From Shinisaurus crocodilurus (taxonomy: Eukaryota > Chordata > Lepidosauria > Squamata > Shinisauridae), in the NCBI GenBank assembly GCA_021292165.1, contig CM037877.1, positions 209,230,715-209,294,714 of the forward strand: DNA of 64,000 bases, given 5' to 3'. Below the pieces are notes generated by a model. It was not told the DNA's origin. It made no database searches and worked only from the letters and a program-made list of their open reading frames with translations. Within the stretch, counting starts at the first letter, position 1. Each line of letters starts with the position of its first letter. Made by a program: the position numbers and the translations under genes. Below, piece by piece: positions 56,827 through 64,000 of this stretch.

Positions 56827-57167
56827 CAGGGGTGGGCAGCATCCCCCCTGCCTTTTTTGTGCCCCCCGCCAAATTTGCTGCTGAAATTTGGTGGCACAGC
56901 GACAAAAATGGTCTGATTTTTCCTTCTTTTAATGCAAGCAAGCAAGCAGTAGTTGGCCACTAATATTCAGCATTACAGCAGCAAAACAAGGGCTCATTTG
57001 TCCTTGTTTTAAAGAAAAATCAGCCCCTTTTTGCTACCGCACCACCACACTGCTGAATTTCAGCAGCAAATTCAGCAGCATGGAGGGGTTGGGCAGAACT
57101 GTGGCCCTCCTGGGTTCTGAGGTGGGGGGGGATTGGCCCCCAGAGCCCCAGAAGTTTCCCAACTCTG
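56827..57167. mobile_element. hAT-like element, CAGGGGTGGGCAGC end
   Basis: Left end CAGGGGTGGGCAGC, right end 'gtttcccaactctg'. Flanks gtttactc (56,819-56,826) and gtataccc (57,168-57,175) match 6 of 8. The interior has inverted 'gctgctgaaatttgg' and 'gctgaatttcagcagc' segments. Confidence 0.6.
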
Positions 57168-57179
57168 GTATACCCTTTC

Positions 57180-58295
57180 TGTTGCTTGCGACAGGGCTGT
57201 GGCTTGCTCTTATGCTTTTTGACATCTTTTGACTCCCTTTCACGATAAGGTCAAATGTGGCTTCCTCAGCTGCTCACAGTACCACACATGCCAGCTTTGG
57301 ACCCCTGGCCAACAGAGCAAATAGGGAAACAACTAGAGGGATATGTCATCAAACAATAAAATATTGACAATGGGGCTAGTCCTAGAGCTGAGCAGAATTT
57401 TCAAGAGGTTCATTTTTCCCAGCAAAAGATGACAGTTCACAGGTTAGTGCTTCCTTGCAGGAGGGGGTGGGGTATATTTTGCTTTCAGATTGGGATCGCT
57501 ACCCCTCTCTTGGCAAAACACTTGCCAAGAGAAGCAGAGGGATCATGCTGGGCATTGTGCTGAAGATTGCCTCACTTAGAACTGGTTGCTTGCTACAGCT
57601 ACTTAAAAAGAAAAAAATACATCGCAATAAATGGAGAGCAATCCTCCCACCCCCATCTTACCAAGTGGCTGCTTTGCCCCTGTTTGATTGTTCCTTAAAA
57701 GACTGCCAAAAAGGGAAGCCCCTTTTTGCAGAAAACTGTTTCCAAGACAGCCTCCTGCCCACCCACCTCTATTTTGGCTCAACTGTAGTCATATTGTCTT
57801 TGAGGAGTCTGTCCAGTAGTGGATATCAAGATGCAGCCTCCCTTGCAGATTGATTGGTGCCTTCTCTAAGATTAATTTCCATTGAATTCATGTGGGATGG
57901 AAGGTTATTATCATCACCTTGTGGCTATGCTGAGCTGAAGTGTGCTATGGTGACCACTCACTTCTATGTTGTCCTAAGCATTCACGAAAGGACTGTCACT
58001 GAACTGCTTGCTGGGTTTCAGATGGAAACCTATTTCAAGCACAGCAAGTTCAGCAGTCTCTCAAGTACACAAAGAGATGGAAGAATAAATCAAAGCACTT
58101 ACAGATCTATCTGCAAACCCTTCAAATGTTCCCTGAAATGTGGATCTCATGTTCTTAATAAGATGTTGTTCAAGCACTACTTTCTCTCCCAGCTATTCAC
58201 ATATCATGATTTAATCATTAGACTAATTATAACATTGGTTTAAAATCAGGAGATTTTTTTTTAAATAAAAGAAATAAAAAAACACATGCACTAGA
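57180..58295. other. Unassigned sequence
   Basis: Two adjacent plus-strand frames (57,455-57,853 and 57,854-58,243) of about 130 codons have no recognisable motif. Nothing called. Confidence 0.4.
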
Positions 58296-58301
58296 AATGT
58301 T

Positions 58302-58533
58302 GGGGTGTTTCCTGATGAAGCTTTTATTGCTCGCCTTGCCTCATTCATGGAGTTTTTTTGGGGGGGGTGTCCAGATGTCATCGTCTTCCACTTGTAATCC
58401 TCCTGTGTTTTCCCACCACTTCTTCCTTTTTTTTTCTTACTGTGGAAAATCTGTTACGAAGAAAAAGATGGAAGAGCTGCACCACGGCTTCTAATTGTTG
58501 GTGCTAGTAGGACCTCTCTACCTGGAAGCACCC
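58302..58533 (+). mobile_element. DNA element, GGGGTGCTTCCAGATG family (copy 1)
   Basis: Ends 'ggggtgtttcctgatgaagc' and 'ctacctggaagcaccc' are inverted. Shares 'cttgtaatcctcctgtgtt' and 'gaagagctgcacc' with the next two copies. No target duplication read. Confidence 0.6.
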
Positions 58534-58897
58534 TGGTTGTTTGGGATCCAGACTTTGAGGTTCTAGTCTTTATTTATACTTGGGTTATCCTTCCAAGCTT
58601 TTCTCCAAATGTTAGGAGAAAATGTGCACACGTGCACTAGAGTACTTCATGATTCAGTCACTTCCCTAAGTCTCTGGAACTTAAAATAACTGAGTGGGAA
58701 ACCAATGCAACTTGACTCTGCATGTAATCGATGAATAAGTGCTGCCCACACCTCTAAGACTGTGGTTGCCATGTGTCTAGCCATGGAATGTTGGAGTGAT
58801 GAAAGGAGCCTGAATGGATGGAGGGGGCATGGAATATTAAGGAGAGAGGAAAACAAACAGCTGATGGGAGCTGAGAGAGACAAGTGAATGCAAAGAT

Positions 58898-58904
<7 letters not shown>

Positions 58905-58929
<25 letters not shown>

Positions 58930-58941
58930 GAGGAGGAGGAG
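58905..58941. repeat. (GGA)n microsatellite preceded by a G-run
   Basis: About 12 GGA units. Confidence 0.95.
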
Positions 58942-59125
58942 GCAAACTCAGCACCTGTATAATTGGTGGGAAAATCAGCTCTAAGAAGAAGTTACTGTTA
59001 AGAACTTATTATACACAGAGACGGGACTCAGTGTCAACAAGAAGCCACCGTTTTAGTGATGGAACATTTGATGCCATTTGTAATGTTCCCATGGAATAGT
59101 GTTAAGGAATCTAAATAGTTGTTTT

Positions 59126-59394
59126 GGGGCGCTTCTAAACAGATGGCTCCAATGAAAATACCATTTTTTTTAATTTATTACCAATACCAATGAAAAGATA
59201 TTGTGCATCTATTCCATGTTTTCCTCCTTAAAGGAGTTTCTCCTGTCATAAGAAAAGAAAAGAAAAGAAAAGAAGATGTGGTGGGAAACACAGGAGGGTT
59301 ACAGATGGAAAATGCTACCATCTGGACTCCCCATAAAATTCTCTCAGTTAGAAAGGGGGATTGCACAATAAAAGCATCACCTGGAAGCACCCCC
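59126..59394 (-). mobile_element. DNA element, GGGGTGCTTCCAGATG family (copy 2)
   Basis: Left 'ggggcgcttctaaacagatg', right 'atcacctggaagcacccc'; the interior is the reverse complement of copy 1 ('gtgggaaacacaggagggtt'). Contains an (AAAAG)n run at 59,251-59,275. Confidence 0.6.
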
Positions 59395-59551
59395 GATCCA
59401 TGCATTTTCTCACTCTTTGTTTATATAATTTATTTATTTTATTTAAACTGTATTAGCTCAGATAATATATAATCTGTGCCTGGGTATTCCCTGAAGTCCA
59501 GCAATTGACTTCTCCCTCACCCCAGATCCATAACCCCAATGTTTACACACA

Positions 59552-59954
59552 GGGCGCTTCCAGATGAGGCTTTTATCCCGCAATTGTGGCTTACGCTGGC
59601 TCAGCTTGTCTGAGCGTGGAAAGCTAAGCAGGGTCAAGCCTGGTTGTTACTTGGATGGGAGACCCCTCCTCTAGTTTCCTGCATTGAGCAGGGGGTTGGA
59701 CTCGATAGCCTTGTAGGCTCCTTCCAACTCTATGATCTATGAATCTATGAAGCACAGAATTTCCAAACACAGAATTTTAAGGGGTGGTGGTGGTTTTCCT
59801 TACAATGATGGTTTCCATTTGTAACCTTCCTGTATCTTCACACTGCTACTTCCTACTCTTTTCTTACCAAAATAAAAATGTTTAGGAGCAAAAGATGGTA
59901 TAGGTGCACAATGCATTTTAATCTGTAGTGTTGGGAACCCTCCTTCTAGAAGCA
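59552..59954 (+). mobile_element. DNA element, GGGGTGCTTCCAGATG family (copy 3), hit by a SINE
   Basis: Begins 'gggcgcttccagatgaggct' and ends 'ccctccttctagaagcac'. The middle is displaced by the 5S/CR1 SINE at 59,588-59,755. Confidence 0.6.
59588..59755 (+). mobile_element. 5S-rRNA-derived SINE with CR1-type 3' tail
   Basis: The first ~80 bp follow 5S rRNA ('gaaagctaagcagggtcaag' then 'cctggttgttacttggatgg' and 'gagacccc'). The next ~80 bp follow the CR1 3' UTR ('gcagggggttggactcgata' then 'ggctccttccaactctatga') and end in short ATCTATGA-type repeats, the CR1 terminus. The tail implies mobilisation by a CR1 LINE. Different from the L2-tailed 5S copy at 29.7 kb. Confidence 0.8.
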
Positions 59955-59999
59955 CACACACACAGACAGAGACACACAGAGAGAAAGTGCCAGTGCACT

Positions 60000-60780
60000 G
60001 CTTCCATCCCCCATAGCTGCTTATCCAGAGAGTAAAAGTTGTTGAATATAACAAACACCACCAGATTCATTGTGACACTAAACAGGCTAATTAAACATTC
60101 TTAAGTTTAGAAAACTGTTATGGGCTGAACTAATACAATGGCAGTGGATCTGCCACAACAATCACCTAGAAAGTGAGTGTAGGAGTCTGATTTCAGGAGA
60201 AAGGTGGATCCCTGTCCCTGCCTGCCACTCCCTGCAGGCTCCTCTTCCCATATGCTTTTCTCCTGCTCACTTTTGGTATTGGAGCCTGGTTGTGGAACAA
60301 GTGACATTGGGATGCAGATGAAGGGAGGTAAGTCATGGGGGGGGGGAGCATTCTGCACTCCTCATCTACACCAGCTCACCACTTTTCATCTTAAAATTGG
60401 ACCCCACCCATCACTTTCTACATGATTACAGCTGATCTGGTTCTGAGCTCATGGATCTTCTGCTGTCACAGCCAGTTTGGCCCTCAAATTACTTTGGTAT
60501 TCTGCTTCAGAAGCCAATGCAACACCAGCTGTTGAAGAGTAAATGAACACAATATGCAACAATAGAGAAGAGCCTTTAGCCATGTGTAATTGTAGGGAGG
60601 GGCTGCTGAGGCTGTGATCCTTGTGGTGAGAACAGGCATTACAAAAAAACACGTATCCCTATTTCATCTGTGAAATGTTGGAAGGTATGAAATACCCTTT
60701 AGCAGCCAATTCTCTTCATAGTTCAATGGATGGGGTTACTAACTCACCACACTTGTATTTGTGTGTGTATTAGTGATTTT
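60000..60780. other. Unassigned sequence
   Basis: Nothing recognised apart from a G-run near 60,340. Confidence 0.4.
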
Positions 60781-60817
60781 AAAAGCAGCATCTGGCACTC
60801 AGAGATGCAGGGGGAAC

Positions 60818-60874
60818 ATGAAGAGCACAGCAGTTCTGCTTTCTCTGCTTCTCCTTAACATCATCTCTCCCATG
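60818..60874 (+). CDS. Candidate signal-peptide exon
   Basis: ATG at 60,818 opens 19 codons, MKSTAVLLSLLLLNIISPM, followed directly by a splice donor (ATG|GTAAGA at 60,875). The peptide has a short basic N-terminus and a long Leu/Ile core, as in secretory signal peptides. The intron would be phase 0, the phase used in SCPP (secretory calcium-binding phosphoprotein) genes but also in other families. I did not identify the gene or a second exon. An upstream acceptor (CTCAG|AG at 60,800) is possible but has a poor pyrimidine tract. It may be chance. Confidence 0.35.
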
Positions 60875-61106
60875 GTAAGATGTGCAAGTTGTCCCCTCTC
60901 TGAGGGCATTACTAATCCCTCCCCCCCAAGCCCCCCAGCCTCACTTTGTTTGTGGTGAATAGATTGTGTAAGGGCTCTTCCTTGCATTCAGATTGCCACT
61001 GGGAGTGGAATTGGCCAAGACAGTTGGAATGGCTTTAAATAGTGATGCACCCAGCTGTGATCTGGGTTTATGGCTGGATCTTCACACTCCATTGCACCCC
61101 ACTCCC

Positions 61107-61109
<3 letters not shown>

Positions 61110-61143
<34 letters not shown>
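61110..61143. repeat. (CA)n microsatellite
   Basis: About 17 CA units followed by a short (GA)n. Confidence 0.95.
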
Positions 61144-61147
<4 letters not shown>

Positions 61148-61149
61148 AG

Positions 61150-61920
61150 AGAGTTAACCACTGGTTTGTTAGAATCAGCTTTGGGTACAGAAAGGGATAG
61201 TGATATAAGAGAGGGGCACACATTTGTATCACTTAATTCCACTGCAGAGGCTTGTGCTCTTGTATTTGTGCCCTCAAGAGGAGGAACATCCAGGAGACCA
61301 GCAAATATGCCCCAATTCAAGCCATAGTTTCCAAATCATTACATGGTTTAAAAAAGTAATCTGTGGTAGTATCAGGCAGCGGGGACTCAGTGAGCTACAA
61401 TACTAGCAAAGACATGAGTTTATTTTGGAGAAGGGATTGGGAATAGCTTGTGCAACAGAGGAAAAGACCATTTACCATAGCAAAAAGCTCCCTCTAGTGG
61501 AAATCCTCCATGACCAGTAAAGCAGAACAAGCCCAGTCCTAAAAAGTACATTGTTCCCACAGCAGAATTTGAAACTGAAAATAATGTCTAATGCAAACAT
61601 CACTGTCTGTCTGCCCCCCGCCCCCCCCATTTCATATAAGGTACCAGTCTGCTTATTATTACAGGATTTGATTATCATACATGCAGTGCTCACTAGAAAT
61701 TAAATATTTCAATAGATTTAACAAAATATTTGTTTCCTTTTTTTCAGCAAAGAAATAATGAGAAATAATCTCTGGGTTGGGCCATGGGGAAATATCTCAA
61801 CTGTTCCATTTCCCCACACCCTGCTCTGGCATTTAAATTGTCAATACTTTATCATACTGCCCTAGCACTTCAATTATGAAGAGTTGTGTGCAAACAGGCA
61901 CCACAATCCAGAAATACCAT
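61150..61920. other. Unassigned sequence
   Basis: A C-run near 61,615; no exon or repeat recognised. Confidence 0.4.
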
Positions 61921-61927
61921 ATTAGTC

Positions 61928-62060
61928 AGGCGTGTGCAACTTGTGGCCCTCCAGATGTTTTGGTCTACAACTCCCATCAGCCCTAGCCAGCATAGCCAAT
62001 GCTGAGGGATCATGGAAGTTGTAGGCCAAAACATCAGGAGGGCCACAAGTTGCCCACCCC
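61928..62060. mobile_element. hAT-type palindromic MITE, 'gggcaacttgtggccctcc' family
   Basis: Inverted ends 'gtgtgcaacttgtggccctc' and 'gagggccacaagttgcccac', interior 'tctacaactcccatcagccc' and 'ggaagttgtaggccaaaac'. Target duplication ambiguous. Confidence 0.75.
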
Positions 62061-62524
62061 TAGTATAGGTGCAGAGCCTTAAATCCACTCCACATCGATT
62101 TCCCCATTTATGTCAATGGAGGGATAAGTGCTGCCTGCATAGGAGCTCCATGAGTTCATCAGAACATACCTGACGTTCTGGATCAGGATGAATGTATGCT
62201 TTTCCTCTTTCTTGCAAGACACAGTATTATATCCTTGAATTGTCTTGTCTGCAAAGAGACTTGAAGACCATCTGTTCCATTCTCCTGCACTGAGGGACTG
62301 GGACACAGAAGATCCTAACATAGCCCTACACAAATTGTGGCCCACTGAACCAAGTTCAGTCCACTCACCATGTATTGTGGTCTGCCAGTTGCATGTGACC
62401 ATCTCCCTGATTTTGCTGTCTCAGATAGGCAAGAAAACACAGGGTTTATTCAGTGACGCATGGAATACTATACATGGCTGACTTGGGCTGGGTTTGGCAT
62501 GGTGGCTCACAAGCTGTGCAAGCC

Positions 62525-62870
62525 TGAACATAAGAAGAGCCTTGCTGGATCCGATCAAAGACCTACTTAGTCCAGGATTCTGTTCACACAGGGAGCAAAT
62601 GCCCAAGGGAAACCCAAAAGCAGGAGCCAAGTGCAATAGTACCCTCCTGCTCATGTTCCCCAGCAACTGGTATTCAGAGGCTTACCAGAGGTAATATATA
62701 GCCATTATGAAGAGTACCCATTGATAGCCTTATCGTCTGCAAATTTGTCTAATCCCCTTTTAATGTCACCCAGGTTTGTGGCCATCACTACCAACCTTGT
62801 GCTAGCGAATTCTATAGTTTAACTGAAGAACCCTTTCCTAATCTTTACCCACGTTAGATGTTTTTGTGCC
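62525..62870 (+). repeat. Interspersed repeat ('agagccttgctggatccgat' family), long copy
   Basis: Best copy in the window: 'cataagaagagccttgctgg', 'ccagcaactggtattcagag', 'tttgtctaatccccttttaa', 'aattctatagtttaactgaa'. Shorter copies lie at 24.58 and 26.88 kb. Class not recognised. Confidence 0.65.
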
Positions 62871-62874
62871 ATAA

Positions 62875-63638
62875 GCAGGCAGGAAGAAGGAACAAAATGT
62901 GTACTTCCAGAAACAGAGAAGCAATTAATTTAATAGCACTCATGCCAATGAAACATACAAGAGTACCACCTCCTACAGGGGAAGCCCGAGAAATTCAGGC
63001 ATACTACTTGCCTTATTTGACCTTGGTGAGAACATATTTCCTGGCCCCAAATGTGACAAACATGTACAGATGGGCTGAATAAAGACTTCTGGATCTTAGG
63101 TGCCATCATTAAATGTCTAGATATTCAGGCAATCTGGCACATGGGATGATTCCATCTCTGAGTTATACCCTGAGCATGACCAGAAGCTCTAATAATTGGT
63201 AATTCCATGATAGACATGTTCATATTTTCAAGATGACATTTTCAAATCCACCCAATTAAAAATAACAACACCTAGGATTAATTGTGACTCATTTTGATAC
63301 CATAGTGGAAAGGAACTCCCCACATTTTAATTGAAATACAATCCTGAATGAATCTTAACTAAATGTTTGCTACTGAAATTCATGTGATGGGATGGCCATA
63401 GGAGCTTCAAACAGTGTAAAAAACAGCTTCTGCTATTGAAGATATCATTGCATCCTATACCTGGCTCTGTTCTCCTTGTCAGACAAATACTTCCTTCAAC
63501 CTGTTAACATCAGTGAAAGTCGGTACATTGAAGGCTGGTCTTTCTGATTCTGATGGGCCTTTGTGTTCCACAGTATTCCTCATAGAAGAAAAGGAGGTTG
63601 TTCCTGTTCCTGGCAACGCAGCTCCAGTACATTTCTAC
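62875..63638. other. Unassigned sequence
   Basis: Nothing recognised. Confidence 0.4.
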
Positions 63639-63646
63639 AGCACCAC

Positions 63647-63953
63647 CAAGACCAGCCCTATACTAACTTAGGCAGCCCGATACTCCGGCAGTAGATGCTG
63701 TGGTTGGGGAGCGGCAGCAAGGTGTTGCGGGAGAGACCTGTGTGTCACATGGCCTGCCAGGCACTCCCTAAGCTAGCTTGCTGCCCTCAGGTGTGGTGGA
63801 GCATACTGTCCTGCCACCAGCACTGAGGATTGGTATTCACCAGATTGGTATTCACCAGATTCAACTGCCAGTCTGGCTGGCTTTTGTACAAGGAATGGTT
63901 GGGCATTATCTTATCCTTTGCCTCAAGCAACTAAAGGTCTTGGGCCAGCTCTG
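63647..63953 (+). mobile_element. hAT non-autonomous element, 'accattaggcag' family (copy 3)
   Basis: Flanks agcaccac (63,639-63,646) and accaccac (63,954-63,961) match 7 of 8. Shares 'caccagccctata' start, 'gctagcttgctgccctcagg' middle and 'tcttgggccagctctg' end with copies at 14.0 and 17.5 kb. Contains a small internal tandem duplication of 'attggtattcaccag' near 63,832-63,861. Confidence 0.75.
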
Positions 63954-64000
63954 ACCACCACAATATCAGAACGAGGACAGGGTAAAGCACTGATAAATAA

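Noticed and set aside
59588..59670. Possible 5S rRNA gene
   Set aside because: Diverged and fused directly to a CR1-type tail: a SINE, not a functional 5S gene. The same applies at 29,700.

Overview
The window reads as nuclear DNA of a vertebrate, most likely a squamate reptile (a lizard). The evidence is its repeat content: an L2-clade LINE with MIR-like CORE-SINEs, 5S-rRNA-derived SINEs (one with a CR1-type 3' tail), an L1 3' end, and above all many copies of short palindromic hAT-type MITEs of kinds that are abundant in lizard genomes. It has no bacterial operons, no CRISPR array, and no tRNA or rRNA gene other than SINE-embedded derivatives. No long intact host coding region was recognised. 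Microsatellites are frequent. Species and gene neighbourhood cannot be fixed from the sequence alone.

Layout. 1-12 kb: intergenic or intronic sequence with a Tc1/mariner-like MITE, several hAT MITEs, a conserved-looking segment with a perfect RFX X-box, an L2 3' end, an LTR-like block and a MIR-like SINE. 12-25 kb: microsatellites, at least eight hAT-type insertions (many with readable 8-bp target duplications), a run of three consecutive hairpins, and an hAT element that carries a transposase remnant and is nested inside another MITE. 25-32 kb: mostly unrecognised sequence, a 42-bp perfect palindrome and a 5S-derived SINE. 32.8-33.84 kb: a Helitron whose 3' part holds a G-rich minisatellite between two copies of its own 3' end. 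37.4-38.8 kb: an L2 reverse transcriptase on the minus strand, open except for one nonsense codon. 42.8-44.15 kb: a CpG-rich, promoter-like block with a good minus-strand splice donor. 44.45-49.36 kb: a complete Ty1/copia-type LTR retrotransposon on the minus strand. 49.4-64 kb: more MITEs, a 5'-truncated L1 with a 15-bp target duplication, a cluster of three related DNA elements (one hit by a 5S/CR1 SINE), and a candidate signal-peptide exon at 60.8 kb.

The most striking object is the copia-type element. It has two 539-bp LTRs that I read as identical, a perfect 5-bp target duplication, and a primer-binding site complementary to the anticodon arm of initiator tRNA-Met, the half-tRNA priming mode known from Drosophila copia. 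Its pol is riddled with stops, although integrase-, RT- and RNase H-like blocks are still in copia order. A coding-dead element with identical LTRs suggests recent mobilisation in trans, or LTR conversion. The only host-gene signals are the CpG island with its possible first exon and the signal-peptide exon. Both are candidates, not proven genes.
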